From positions 183,528,995 to 183,592,994 of the forward strand of contig OY992536.1 of assembly GCA_963921195.1 (NCBI GenBank): a DNA stretch of 64,000 nt, written 5' to 3'. This stretch comes from Pegoplata infirma. Its lineage: Eukaryota; Arthropoda; Insecta; Diptera; Anthomyiidae. The notes beneath the pieces are model-generated. The model was not told where the DNA came from. It made no database searches and saw only the letters and a list, made by a program, of their open reading frames with translations. The position numbers and the translations under genes were made by a program. Within the stretch, counting starts at the first letter, position 1. Each line of letters begins with the position of its first letter. This document shows positions 11,710 through 23,433 of this stretch, piece by piece.

Positions 11710-12200
11710 TCACATTTTCTTATAGAAACATTCTCAGAATCTAAGAGATTTTTCGTATACATCTGAGACTTTTCTAAAGGAGAAATTGGTCCTATATCAA
11801 AAGCCTCAAATTCATAGAAATTTTTCCTACATAAAAAGTTTCAGATTGTGAAATATTTTTCGTACAGAAAAAGTTTCAGATTATGAGATTTTAAAAGTCT
11901 AAAGTTCATAGAAGTTTTGCCAAAATAAAAAGTCTCACAATCAGATTTTGAGACACTTATAGTATGAAAAGTCTCAGCTTCTAAGACATTTTTTGTATAG
12001 AAAAAATTTCACATTCTGAGACATTTTTATATAGAAAAAGTCTCAGGTTCTGAGACATTTTTCGTATAGAAAGGCATTTCTCGTATAGAAAAATTCTCAT
12101 ATTCGGTGATATTCTTCGTATAGAAAAATTCTCAGATTCTAAGACATTTTTCGTATAGAAAAAGTCTCAGATTCTGAGACACTTTTAAGAAAAAAATCTC
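11710..12200 (-). repeat. Diverged palindromic satellite array
   Basis: About 13 degraded units, best preserved at 12030-12190 (TTTTTCGTATAGAAAAAG then TCTCAGATTCTGAGAC). CGTATAG replaces CTATAG in several neighbouring units, a local variant. Confidence 0.82.
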
Positions 12201-12205
12201 ACATT

Positions 12206-13865
12206 CTGGAAATTCCGATTTTAAGGGGGACAAAAATGGGAAAATAGGGCCCTTTGGAGGATTTTGTATCTTTTGAACTAATAGACCTAGAAACTTTATA
12301 TTTGAACTCCTTGATCCTCTCGCGGAAATAACATTCGGAAAAAATATTATTGTAAAGTTCCGCCTCCAAGGGGGGGGGGAAGGGGAAAATAGGGCAGATT
12401 GAATGGTCCCAGAAACTTGAAATTTGGACTGTAGGATCCTCTCACGGAAATAACATTTGGAAAAAAATATTTTTTGAAAATTCCAAGGGGGGAAAATAGG
12501 GCGAATTGGTACATTAGGGGAAAATAGGGCAGATTGGTACATTTATTACCTTTTCAACAAATGGTCCCAGAAACTTGAAATTTGGACTGTAGGATCCTCT
12601 CACGGAAATAACATTTGGAAAAAAATATTTTTTGAAAATTCCAAGGGGGAAAAGAGGGAAAATAGGGCAAATTGGTACATTATATATCTTCTGAACAAAT
12701 AGTTCCAGAAACTTGAAATTAAAACTCTAGGATCCTCTCGCGGAAATAGCATTTTAAAAAAGGTAATATTTTGAAAATTCATTTTCTAAAGGGAGAGGGA
12801 AAGGGGAAAATAGGGCAATGTGGTACATTTAGTATCTTCTGAACAAACGGAAATAACTTTTTATTGTACTTTTTTGAAAATTTTGATTTTAAGGAGCTCC
12901 AAAATAGGGCAATTCTGTAAATTTTAAACTAATGGGTTTAGAAACGTGACCTTTGGAATATAGGATCACTTCGCGGAAATAACATTCTGAAAGAAGTACT
13001 TTTTTGAAAATTTCGCTTTTAAGGGGGGGAAAGGGACAAAGTAGCGCAATTTTGTATCCGCTGAACTCATGGTTCTAGATACTTGAAATTTTTACTGTAA
13101 CGAAAATAACATTCTTAAAGGAGTGCTTTTTGGAAAATGCAGCTTTTAAGGGAAAAATTGGGGAGAGTAGGGCAATTTTGTATCTGCTGAACTAATACTT
13201 GAATAGGTTTAACGTAATACAAGGGAGAACATTGTACTTGTCTAATATATACTTGAAATTTGAATTGTAGGATCCTCTCGGTAAAAACGTTCTAAAGGAA
13301 GTCCTTTTTTAAACATTTCGATTCTAAGCAGGAAACGGGGAAAGTAGCGCAATTTTGTATCTGCTCAACTTATGGTCCAATTTAAAATTTGGACCTCTTA
13401 GAGGGAAAATAGGGAAATTTTGTATCTACTGAAATAATGGTCCTAGATAATGGAAATTTGGACTGTACAATCCTTTCGCGGAAATAACATTCTGGAAAAA
13501 TAAGTTGTTAAAAATTCTGCTTCTAAGAGGAGAAAAAATGGGTAAAAGGCAATTTGGAACATTTTGTATCTTCTTCACAAATCTTCCTAGAAACTTAATT
13601 TTGGACTATAAGATCCTGCCGCGGAAAAAAGCATTCTAAAAACAGTACTGTTTTAAAGTAGGATCCTCTCGCGAAAATAATACTATAATAATTCTGAAAA
13701 AATTGTGTGAAAATTCCTATCTTATGGGAAAATGGGGAAAGTGGGGCAATTTTAACTCTGCTGAACAAATGGTTCTAAATACTAGAAATTTGAAATATAG
13801 GATCCTCTTGTGGAGATAACATTTTTAAAGAAGTACTTTTTTAAAATTTCCTCTTTTAAAGGGAA
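12206..13865. repeat. About 140-bp tandem repeat (ACTTGAAATTTGGACTGTAGG type)
   Basis: Around eleven degenerate units. Each has the order ACTTGAAATTTGGACTG, TAGGATCCTCTCGCGGAAAT, AACATTCTG, TTTTTGAAAATTC, AAGGGGGAAA, AATAGGGCAATTTTGTATC and CTGAACTAATGGTCC. It is related to the repeat inside the Helitron-like element at 14602, suggesting a common Helitron-type source. Short ORFs here are by-products. Confidence 0.8.
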
Positions 13866-14590
13866 TTCACTACTTTATTTGAACTGAACAATCAATAATA
13901 CAAAGTTAAATTCTTTAACAACTAGATTATTATCTTTTTTGTAATCTGCACCGTTTGCATTGGCATTTTTTAAGGCATGGAACTAGAACAAAATCTTTTT
14001 CATTAACTCAAAAATTTAAGACGGTTGATTCCACTACAAAAGACAGTTAAAACTACTGCATTTGTTGTTGTTTAGGCGTCCACTACATTTTACGGTAAAA
14101 TCAACCAAAAATTGTTGTTGTTTTTAACTATTGATTAACAACTACAAAAAACTACTTCAAATTATAGTTGTTTTAACTGTAACTCAAATTGTCAAATTTT
14201 TTTATTTACAAAAAAAATCTAAACGCCAAAAACGGTTAAAATTATTTGGAAATAATTTCTGCACATCCGTTTTTCTAAAAATTTCGAGAAAATTATAAGT
14301 TTTTTATAGACTAAAAACAACTACATAAAACAACTGTTAATACAATGCAGTAATTTTTTGTATTTGTTTTATAAAACGACTACAAAAACAGTAGTTTGAG
14401 ATTTTTCATACAAAAATAACTGAAATTGTTGAAAACAACAACTACTACTTGCTACACAAATAACCGTCATGTAGTAACTGCAATAATTTTCTAAGTTCTG
14501 CTTTCTAGTTTTATTTAAGAATCTCTTACTCGAAATTAATTAAAAATTATAATGGTGACTTTTGCAAAAGTCCTAATGTTTGGTCGTGTG
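13866..14590. repeat. AACTAC/GTAGTT-rich low-complexity region
   Basis: Many copies of AACTAC, CAACTACAAAA and GTTGTTGTTT in both orientations. CTACATTTTACGGT (about 14089) is loosely mirrored by ACCGTCATGTAG (about 14462), so this may be another TIR element with a motif-multiplied interior. The ends are not firm. Confidence 0.45.
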
Positions 14591-14654
14591 AAAAAATGTA
14601 ATCTTCTTCTATATATATAAAAGAGTAATGTGACTGACTGACTCATCATCGCCC

Positions 14655-15358
14655 AGCCCAAACCGCTGAAGCTAGAGACTTGAAATTTGGTCAGGTAGGT
14701 TCACCTCCCGGAATATAGATCCACTAAGGCTTGATTTTTGCCAATGTTGATTCTAAGGGGGTAAAAATCTGTACTTTTGGTACTTTTTATATTTTCTGGA
14801 ATAATGGTCATAGAGACTTGAAATTTGGACTGTATGTTCACCTCCCGGAATATAGAACCAGTAAGGCTAGACTTTTGCCAATGTTGATTCTAAAGGTGTA
14901 AAAAGGGTAAAAAACTGTACTTTTGGTACCTTTTATATTTCCTTAAATAATGTTCCTAGAAACTTGAAATTTGGAATGTAAGTTCAGCTTCCGGAATATA
15001 GATCCACTAAGGCTGGATTTTTGCCAATGTTGATTATAGGGGGTAAAAAGGGTAAAAAACTGTACTTTTGGTACTTTTTATATCTTCTGAAATAATAGTC
15101 ATAGAGAATTGAAATTTGAACTGAATGTTCACCTCCCAGAATGTAGATCCAATAAGGCTGGACTTTTGCTAATGTTGATTCTAAGGGGGTAAAAAACTGT
15201 ACTTTTGGTACTTTTTATATCTCCTGAAATAATGGTACTAGAAACTTGAAATTTGCATTGTAGGATCACCTCCCGAAAAGGCTGGGTTTTTGCCAATGTT
15301 GATTCTACGGGGGTAAAATGGGTAAAAAAGTGTACTTTTGGTCCTTTTTTTATTTACT
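14655..15358 (+). repeat. About 145-bp minisatellite within the Helitron-like element
   Basis: Five units with the order GACTTGAAATTTGGACTG, GTTCACCTCCCGGAATATAG, ATCCACTAAGGCTGG, TTTTTGCCAATGTTGATTC, AAGGGGGTAAAAA and CTGTACTTTTGGTAC. Further diverged units occur at 15840-16220, beyond the 16-bp array. Confidence 0.85.
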
Positions 15359-15360
15359 GA

Positions 15361-15835
15361 AATATATAAAAAGTACCTTTTATAAAAAGTACCTTATATA
15401 AAAAGTAACTTATATAAAAAGTACCTTTTATAAAAAGTACCTTTTATAAAAAGTACCTTTTATAAAAAGTACCTTTTATAAAAAGTACCTTTTATAAAAA
15501 GTACCTTTTATATAAAGTACCTTTTATAAAAAGTACCTTTTATAAAAAGTACCTTTTATAAAAAGTACCTTTTATAAAAAGTACCTTTTATAAAAAGTAC
15601 CTTTTATAAAAAGTACCTTTTATAAAAAGTACCTTTTATAAAAAGTACCTTTTATAAAAAGTACCTTTTATAAAAAGTACCTTTTATAAAAAGTACCTTT
15701 TATAAAAAGTACCTTTTATAAAAAGTACCTTTCATAAAAAGTGCCTTTTATAAAAAGTACCTTTGTGCTTTTTATAAAAAGTACCTTTCATAAAAAGTAC
15801 CCTTCATTAAAAGTACATTTTATAAAAATACCGAA
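15361..15835 (+). repeat. 16-bp satellite ATAAAAAGTACCTTTT
   Basis: About 28 nearly identical tandem copies. The unit is close to self-complementary around GTAC (AAAAGTACCTTTT). It probably grew from the CTTTTGGTACTTTTTATAT segment of the flanking 145-bp repeat, whose last unit runs directly into it. Confidence 0.92.
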
Positions 15836-16223
15836 GTGGTGGGGTTAAATGGCTAAAAATGTGTATTTTCGGTACTTTTGATATTTGAAAATTAAGATTA
15901 GGAATGTTTGTACTTTTAATATTTGGTGAAACAATGATCCTAGATAATTGAAATATGGAATGTAGGATCCTTCGGTGAAGAAAAAAAAAACATTCTGGAA
16001 GAGATACTTTTTGGAAATTTCGTTATCGGGGAAAAGAAAGTGTACTCTTGGTACTTTTTTTTGGTTCCAATAATAATGACCTTAGAAGCTTGAATTTTGG
16101 AATGTTGGGTCCTTCAGTGAAAAAAACTATTCTGCTAAAATATTTTTAAAAAATTCAGTTTCTAGAGGTGTAAAAAAGTTTTTTTTTTTAATACTTTTTA
16201 TATTTCATGAAGTAATGATTCTA

Positions 16224-17270
16224 CACTCAAAATAATAACTCTGTTAAATTACAGAAAAACTCTGCTAATTTAACAGAGTACACCATACTTTTCCAGCTAA
16301 CAACATTTCTTGGTAATTTTACTAAAAAACTCTGTAAAATGATTTTTACAGGAAAAGACTGTTAATTTGTAGAGTTTATAGTAAAATATTGGTTAAATAT
16401 GATAGCTTTTTTACAGAGAAAACTCCGTAATTTTACTATAAAACTCTGTAAAATGATTTGGACAAAAAAAAAAAAACGGTAAATTTACAGAGTATCTAGT
16501 AAAATATTGGTTAAATAAACCACCATTTAGCAAAGAAAACTATGTAAATTTACATACACTCAAAATAATAACTCTGTTAAATTACTGAAAAACTCTGCTA
16601 ATTTAACAGAGTACACCATACTTTTCCAGCTAGCAACATTTCTTGGTAATTTTACTATAAAACTCTGTAAAATGATTTTGACAATAAAAAACTGTTAATT
16701 TACAGAGTTTCTAGTAAAATATTGGTTAAATAAAACATCATTTAGCAAAGAAAAACTCTGTAAATTTACATATATTTGTAAAATGCATTTGATGCAACCA
16801 AAATTTTACAGAAAAAACTCTGTAAATTTACAGAGTTTAGTAAAATACATGTTATTTTGTAAAATTTTCATAAGATTTTTGAAAAGATTCTTTTTGGTAC
16901 TTTTTTAACATTTTCTCAAAAAAATACTGATAAAATTTGGTGTTTTTACAGAAAACTCTGTTTTTAACTATGAAATTATGATTACAAAGAAATAAGTAAA
17001 AATGGAGATAAAACTTAGTTTTTTGGTTATAAAAAATACAAAGTATTTCGCTTAAATCTGTATTTAAGCAGAAACCTCTGTAAATTATCTGTAAAATTAA
17101 GACTACAAAGTTAAAAGTAATATAACAGATGAAACTTTGTTTTTTTGTCACAACAAAATACAAAGTATTTTCTTTAAATCTGTATTTGGACAGAAAACTC
17201 TGTCAAATATCTGTTGAATTGAGATTACAGTCATTTTACAGAGTATTTTACAGAGTTATTATTTTGAGTG
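16224..17270. mobile_element. TA-flanked CACTCAAAATAATAAC element
   Basis: The ends CACTCAAAATAATAACTCTG and ...AGAGTTATTATTTTGAGTG are flanked by TA (16222-16223 and 17271-17272). The interior is multiplied ACTCTGTAAATTTACAG-type motifs. The first roughly 330 bp is repeated in tandem: the left end recurs at 16556 together with ACTCTGCTAATTTAACAGAG and CCAGCTAGCAACATTTC. There is no coding capacity. Confidence 0.78.
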
Positions 17271-17581
17271 TAGGCACTGACATTTTGAATGCTCGATCGT
17301 ATAGTGAACAAATGTTTTCGAAAAAGTTATTTTTGGAAATTTTGTTTCTACGGAGAGAAATGAAACTTGCATGACACGAAAGGAGATGAATTGGAAACGA
17401 AATGGAGAAGAACGGGGAACGAAATAGAATAGAGCAGGGTCAATATGAAATGATACTTTTTACTAAAATTTTTCGTATTTAACTTTTTACTCCATTTTTT
17501 TAAATCGGTAGAGTAATCCTGATCCTTCTATTATCCGGTATTCAATACAACCGGTAACGAGGTACCGGGATGGTAAGCTAG

Positions 17582-19348
17582 TGTTCTTTATATTGTGATC
17601 AATATTTAAAATTGGCCCCAAATCAAAATTATTAAAAAATTTTAAGTTATATGTAAACAAATTGCAGGTGGGTGTTTTTTTTTTTTTATAAAAGTTGCCT
17701 CATAGGAAAAAGTGCTTAGAACCTGAAAATTTTTTCTATTGGAAAATGTTCTCAGAATCTAAGGATTTCACAATAGAAAAAAAAAATCCTTAGAATCTGA
17801 ATAAGTTCTTAATGAACAAGTTTTCAGAATGTTGGGGGTTTCTAATTTTTGAAGTTTTTTTCAAATAATTAACAGAACTTTACCCCCCTATTCTAGAAAA
17901 AATTGTCATTATAACAATTTGTTATAGAATTTTGTATTTTGATTTCTCGCGATATTAATAATTTTTATTGATTCAAAAAATGTGTAAATACATAAATACA
18001 ATTTGGCAAAGCCTTTGTCATGAAAAATGTTTTGCAAAATTCGCTAATTGTGAAGATACTTACATAGAAAATTTGCCTTGTTATAGTTTTGTCATTTATT
18101 ATAGATGACAATTTTCTTAGAATAGGGGGGCTAGTCTAAAAAATCCAATAAAAACTTTTGATGAATCATATTTATTAATGTATAAATATTTTTACTTGTA
18201 AATTATTGTATGTATTTGTATTTACAACCATATCAATTGGTTTTAATTATTTTATAGATATTGTATTTATGTAAGTATGTATTAATTTATAACATTTATT
18301 ATTATGAGATAATTAAAAGCTGATAACTGAATATCACATAAATTGAAGGAATTATTTATTTAATTGTTTTTTGTTTATTATAACTACTATTTACTACTAA
18401 AATTGTATTTAATACTAAAGCATTAAGCATTTAATTTAAAAAATATATATATATAAATGAATTTTTATTAGAGTTGACTGTCTCATGATGATCACCTAAA
18501 ACATCCAATTATCAAATTTACCACGACGATTTGGTTTCCTGATTTGTTCCAAAATGCATCATGCGCGGCCAGAAGCAATTATTTATTTAAAGCAAGAAAA
18601 AATATAAAAATATGTATAAAAAAAATTGGAAAGAAAAAAAAGAGAATAATAGAAAATTGTTTTAAAATGTTGCGAAAAATTTTATTCAGAAATTAAAATA
18701 AAAAACCAAAAAAAAAAAATATTTATTTAAAATTTTTATTATTACTGTTTTTTTTTTAATATTTTATAATAATTATAATAATAACTTAAAAAAATTGTAA
18801 ATTATAGTAAGTTTTAGTTATTTATAAGTAATATTTTATAGTACACATAATAAAAATATTGTATAATTATTATTTTTATTTTAGGATTTATTGTTGTTTT
18901 TTATTTAAGTAAAAGTTTTTTTTAAATAAAATAATAAAAAAAAGAATAACATAATTATATTATTTAAAAAAAATTTGTAATTTTATATCAAAAAACAAAT
19001 AAAATATCAAAAAACATTTCAAGTTTTGGTTAAAAATATTCAAATCGTAGTTATAGTTTTGAATCAAAACTTTTGATATAATTTCAAAAATAAAAAAGGA
19101 GTATATTTGTTTAAATCGTTGTTTAGGATTTGTTTTTTAAAGTTTAAAATATTACATTTTATATAAATGGCAATAATTTAATTAATTTGTTTTTTTATTT
19201 TTTTGGTGATAAAACAACAAATTTTGCTATAAAAAACACAATTAAAATATGTAGTATGATTTAATTTAAGACACAATAAGAGTTTTGTTTCTTTTGTTGA
19301 GAGGGGGGGGGGGGGGCGGAATGTTTTCAGACATTTGAGGATTTAATA
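17582..19348. other. AT-rich stretch with a degraded satellite patch
   Basis: 17690-17840 is a weak remnant of the palindromic satellite (CTCAGAATCTAAGG). The rest is poly-A/T-rich unique sequence with no convincing exon. A GC-richer island at about 18476-18592 stands out. A run of about 14 G lies near 19303-19316. Confidence 0.5.
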
Positions 19349-19850
19349 CACAAAAAAATATTTGTCAATAAACGAAATTCATAGTATTTATGAACAAATA
19401 CATAAAAATTATGAACTTTTTCATTAAATTTTTGAACTTTTTCATAGTATTTATGAAAAAATGTTAAATAGTTCTTAAATTTTACATATTATGATTTATT
19501 CATAAATATGTACTATGAAAAAGTTTATAAGTATTATGAAAAAGTTAAGTTTATAAGTATTATGAAAAAGTTAGCCTACGGGGGGTCCCCGTAGGCTAGT
19601 TGATAGCGTGCTAGCCTTTCAACGTGGGGGTCGTGGGTTCGATTCCCACCAGAACCCTTGGTTTTTTCGCTACAACGAGGCGACGGTCATTGTTACCAGT
19701 TCTCGGTTAGGTTGAATTTATTAAAAATGAGTTGTTAATAAATAGAGAGAATGAATAAAAATAATTGATCATGTGATGTGATCAAAACTATTACATTCTA
19801 TGAATTTGTTCATAAATACTATGAAAGTCGTTCATTGGAATTTTTTTTTG
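19349..19850. mobile_element. TA-flanked CACAAAAAAATA element carrying a SINE
   Basis: The left end CACAAAAAAATATTTG, then CGAAATTCATAGTATTTATG, is mirrored by CATAAATACTATGAAAGTCG, then CATTGGAATTTTTTTTTG, with TA on both sides (19347-19348 and 19851-19852). The interior is multiplied TTTATGAACTTTTTCAT motifs. A tRNA-derived SINE interrupts it at 19581. A related copy without the SINE is at 55507-55749. Confidence 0.72.
19581..19795 (+). mobile_element. tRNA-derived SINE, copy 1
   Basis: The head is tRNA-like: GTAGGCTAGTTGATAGCGTG is a pol III A-box-like segment and GGGTTCGATTCCCACC is a clear B box. The body TTCGCTACAACGAGGCGACG, GTCATTGTTACCAG and TTCTCGGTTAGGTT follows, then an AT-rich 3' part ending near GATCAAAAC. 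The same head and body occur inverted at 49653-49875. The 5-10% difference seen over the head implies separate insertions. No target duplication was resolved here. Confidence 0.75.
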
Positions 19851-19904
19851 TATAAAAACAAATTCCATACAACAAGCATAAAAAAATGCTTAAAATAATT
19901 TTTC

Positions 19905-20115
19905 TAAAGAAAAATGTTTCACAATCGAAAAATTTGTCTGCAAGAAAGTTTCTCAGATTCCAAAAATTTCTCAGAATCTTAAAATTTTTTTCGCGAACAA
20001 AAACAAAAACATTTTATAGTCACTAAAAAAATTATGTAAGTAAAATCAACAGAAAATGTCAGAAAAATCTCAGAATCTGAGACTTTTTCTATAGGAAACA
20101 TGGTTTAGAATCTAA
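19905..20115 (+). repeat. Degraded palindromic satellite
   Basis: A few units (CTCAGAATCTGAGACTTTTT at 20070-20090 is best) with decayed spacers, cut on the right by the TIR element at 20119. Confidence 0.7.
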
Positions 20116-20118
20116 CAA

Positions 20119-21060
20119 CCGTATTCAAAATGAAGTTTTAGACACGGTTAGTTCACCCTGAACTAGAGATGGGCGTGTGAGTGATTTTTGACTCACACTC
20201 ACTCACGCTCACGACAGGAATTTTTGAATCACGCACACTCACTCACGAGCATAATTTTTCTACTCACACTCACTCACAAAGTCGTGAGTAAATTTAATAC
20301 AACTCACACTCACGTGCACTCACACAAGCTTCACTCACACTCATGTTGACTCACACTCACGAAACTTTTATTTATACAAAAAAAAAATTCAAAAACTAAA
20401 ATTTCAAAAATTTTAAGCAAAATTTAAAGTTTCGCGAAATTTTAAATTTTTTTTTCGTACGAAATCCAAAATTTTGCCGAATTTTAATGTTATTTTGTAC
20501 GAAAGAAAATATGAAGAGAAAATAAATCACGCAAAAAAATCGACTCACGCACACTCACTCACGAAAAAAACTTACTCACGCATTTTTTTCCGCACTCACA
20601 CTCACTCACAATCACGTGAATCACGCTCTAATCTGCTCATGTGCCCATCTCTACCCTAAACATCGAGTTCGTAACTAAAAGGTTTTTAAGGCTTGTTCAC
20701 TCTTTGTTCAAGAGTCTATTCAAAATGATTTTAGTTAAGTCTGCTTAACAAAAAGTTGACCATCCCTGTTTTAGTAAATCACATTAGAAAAAAACCAAAA
20801 AAATTATGAAAAACCACAAAAAACATATTAGTTTTTTTTACAAAAAATGGCTTTAATTAAAAAAGTAAGTTGTGGAAATTGTTTTTCATAAAAGCGAGAG
20901 TTTTAAAATAATCTTTAACTCTTTGGCATTTAATTTGTTGGCATTTTACAAAATCAATATGGCGCCAGTTAGGCAAGAGATGTTCAGAAAATGTGTTTTG
21001 AATAAGAAATCCTTAAACAGTATCTATACAGTGTCTAGTATTTTATTTTGAATACGGCCG
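20119..21060. mobile_element. CCGTATTCAAAAT-ended TIR element with nested hAT-type element
   Basis: The left CAACCGTATTCAAAATG, then TTTTAGACACGGT, is mirrored at the right by ACTGTGTCTAGTATTTT-like sequence and ATTTTGAATACGGCC (ending near 21058). It lies inside palindromic satellite, which resumes at 21061. The interior is non-coding and AT-rich; the target duplication is unclear. Confidence 0.6.
20164..20653. mobile_element. hAT-type element, TAGAGATGGGC ends, GTGAGTG-rich interior, copy 1
   Basis: The ends TAGAGATGGGCG and GTGCCCATCTCTA have flanks CCCTGAAC and CCCTAAAC (7 of 8 identical), an aged 8-bp duplication. The 490-bp interior consists mostly of ACTCACACTCACTCACG motifs plus AT-rich filler. 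A second copy is at 35132-35674. Confidence 0.78.
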
Positions 21061-21605
21061 TCAGACTTTTTCTATAGAAAAAATGTCTCAGAATCTGAGA
21101 CTTTTTCTATATAGAAAAAATGTCTCAGAATCTGAGACTTTTTCTATATAGAAAAAATGTCTCAGAATCTGAGACTTTTTCTATATAGAAAAAATGTCTC
21201 AGAATCTGAGACTTTTTCTATATAGAAAAAATGTCTCAGAATCTGAGACTTTTTCTATATAGAAAAAATGTCTCAGAATCTGAGACTTTTTCTATATAGA
21301 AAAAATGTCTCAGAATCTGAGACTTTTTCTATATAGAAAAAATGTCTCAGAATCTGAAACTTTTTCTATATAGAAAATCTGAGAATTTTTCTATAGAAAA
21401 AATGTCTCAGAATCTGAGAATTTTTCTATAGGAAAAATGTCTCAGAATCTGAGACTTTTTCTATAGGAAAAATGTCTCAGAATCTAAGACTTTTTCTATA
21501 GGGAAAACGTCTCAGAATCTGAGACTTTTTCTATAGGAAAAATGTCTCAGAATCTGAGACTTTTCTATAGCAAAAATGTCTCAGAATCTGCGACATTCCT
21601 TCCGT
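21061..21605 (+). repeat. Palindromic satellite array, 37-bp period
   Basis: About eight nearly identical 37-bp units TCTCAGAATCTGAGAC plus TTTTTCTATATAG plus AAAAAATG (21081-21350), then shorter, more variable units with CTATAGG. Both palindromes are intact in the homogeneous part. Confidence 0.93.
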
Positions 21606-21867
21606 TTCTGAAAATTTTGATCCACAAAAAACCACTGAAAACCTGAGATTTTTTCTTTAGAAAGTACATCTTGGGGGGTTCATGTTAAAAAAAAAACTAT
21701 AGAAAAAATTATTGTGTCACATTTAATTTAAATCATCCACACATACAGTGGTTGACAACAAATTAGAAACTTTTCTATAGTATATGCAGTTTGGTAAAGA
21801 CAAAGTTAATTATACTCAACGTTATTAAAATCAACCGAGTATAATTTTAAAAATTGTTGTGTAGGTA

Positions 21868-22097
21868 CACTCAAAATAATTCTACAGTAAAAGGTTTAGT
21901 AAGTGATATGGTACCAAAATCTACTAAATGGTTACTAATTTTAGTATCTTCAAAGTACTAACATTAGTAATTTCTACTGGTTTTGACTAATTTTAATTAA
22001 AAATTTTAGTATTGGTTACCAATTTCTGCACTAGGTCCTTTTGGACTAAAATTAGTTAAATTTTTAGTATTGAATACCCACGTTTTTTTTTTGGGTG
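21868..22097. mobile_element. TA-flanked CACTCAAAATAATT element, 230 bp
   Basis: The ends CACTCAAAATAATTCTAC and TTTTTTTTTTGGGTG have TA on both sides (21866-21867 and 22098-22099). The interior is multiplied ACTAATTTTAGTA motifs. Its first 14 bases equal those of the element at 16224, while the interior is unrelated. Confidence 0.7.
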
Positions 22098-22099
22098 TA

Positions 22100-22432
22100 G
22101 GTTAGGTTAGGGGTGGCGGAGCTCAAAATTTTGAACTCCTCGCATAGACCGGCTGGTCCATAGCAATAATGTTCCTTCAGCGACGAGGAAACTGCGATTT
22201 CTTCCAGATTCTCGAGTTCTGCTTTGCCCAAAATTTTTTTGCGATGCCTGGCCAATGCGGGGCATTTGCACAGGATATGTTTAACTGTTTCATCCGTATT
22301 CAGTTCATCACATCTTCTGCAATTGGAATCAGAGATGAGTCCAATTGTTCTTGCTTGTTGTGAAGGTAAATAAAGCTTGAATTTGAGCTTGATAGCGTCC
22401 AGATTGAGCAAATAATAAATGTGCTACGAGGG
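22100..22432 (-). mobile_element. LINE 3' fragment, C-terminal zinc motif of ORF2
   Basis: On the minus strand the frame reads KLKFKLYLPSQQARTIGLI, then CRRCDELNTDETVKHILCKC (C-x2-C-x10-H-x4-C), then PALARHRKKILGKAELENL. This is the post-RNase H end of an I/R1/Loa-like ORF2. It is a different family from the fragment at 11236. The upstream part is missing, and the 3' flank carries GGTTAGGTTAGG on the plus strand. Confidence 0.78.
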
Positions 22433-22489
22433 TCGATCTGGAAAATAAAATTATTTATAGGCATTTTTCAGAAAATTTTTTTAAAATAT

Positions 22490-22893
22490 TTTCAAGTCGA
22501 TTTTTTTTAGGTTCAAACATTAGAAATTTAAAAAATGGCCCAATAGTTTTTATTCAGTAATTAACTGATTTTTCCAACAACCCAAACAAAAAATTAAAAT
22601 TTTTTAATACAGCAAAATAAATTCGCATTTTTTGACCTTTAATTTGTTTGACCAGCATTTTTTTTTTGTATACAAAGAAAATATGTTATTGTTTATAAAT
22701 ATTAGTACACCTAAGTAAAATAGCTTAAATTGTCCATTGCTTACAAAAAAATTTATGATCAAAAAAAAAAAAAATGGAGGTCAAAAAATGCGAATTTCTT
22801 CTACTGTATTTAAAAAATTAAATTTTTTGTTTGGGTAGATGCAGTATTTTTTAAAATTTTTTATATTTGAACTAAGAACAAATCGACTTCGAA
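22490..22893. mobile_element. Foldback/MITE with AAGTCGATTT ends
   Basis: AAGTCGATTTTTTTTAGGTTC at the left and GAACTAAGAACAAATCGACTT at the right are inverted. CCCAAACAAAAAATTAAAAT and AAATTCGCATTTTTTGACC are also mirrored further in. The arms are about 180 bp. CTACGAGGGTCGATC at 22422 resembles a mariner end and may belong to it. Confidence 0.55.
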
Positions 22894-23433
22894 CATTGGC
22901 GTAGGAAGCCCACATTTCTGGGGGGGGCTAAGGCCCCCCTAGGTTTTTTTTTTTAATTTTTTGCAATTTTTTTGTAATAGAAAAACCCAGACCTATTCCT
23001 GAAGCGTTCCCTTTAACATGCGTCTAGGTGTCCTAGAAACGAATGCCCCCCGAAAGCGGTTAAAAATTCATATTTTTTTTTTTTTAATTTTGATTCTGTA
23101 TATTTTTCGGAAATTTAGAACTCCTAGATATGTTTTGAGAATGAAAGATTTTTAATGTTTTTCCTATAGTAAAATCATTAGATTACTATGATTTTTTTCA
23201 AGAAAAAGTTCTGATGATTGCAAAAGTTGATGATTATTAGTCAAAATTCTCAGATTCTTTCTTTCAATAACTTTTGTCTATAAAAAACCCCCTTAGAATT
23301 TAGAAACTTTTTTAAATCAAAGAAGTTAAAATGTTTTCCTGAAGGTAAAACCCTAAGATTCGGTAAAGTTTTTATTACTGACAAAAACATCAGTTTCATA
23401 TAAAAACTTTTTTCAATAATTCAGACTATTTTA
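22894..23433. mobile_element. Truncated hAT-type element (CATTGGCGTAG family), copy 2
   Basis: The left end CATTGGCGTAGGAAGCC and about 540 bp are collinear with 7122-7660. The right end is missing and sequence switches at about 23433 to part of another foldback, so this is a broken copy. Confidence 0.75.

Larger units (their letters stand above)
14602..17581 (+). mobile_element. Helitron-like element with expanded minisatellites
   Basis: It starts TCTTCTTCTATATATATAA after host A14601, followed by GACTGACTGACTCATCATCG and CCCAAACCGCTGAAGC, an opening common to insect Helitrons. It ends GGTACCGGGATGGTAAG then CTAG before host T17582. A palindromic CCGGTA...ACCGG lies about 40 bp from the end. 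The interior contains roughly 145-bp repeats, a 16-bp satellite and a nested TA element. There is no Rep/Hel ORF. Confidence 0.6.

Noticed and set aside
18476..18592. WFPDLF reading as a ligand-gated channel exon
   Set aside because: Only six residues recall the family, there are no splice sites in the right phase, and other conserved blocks are absent. It is kept only as an unexplained island.
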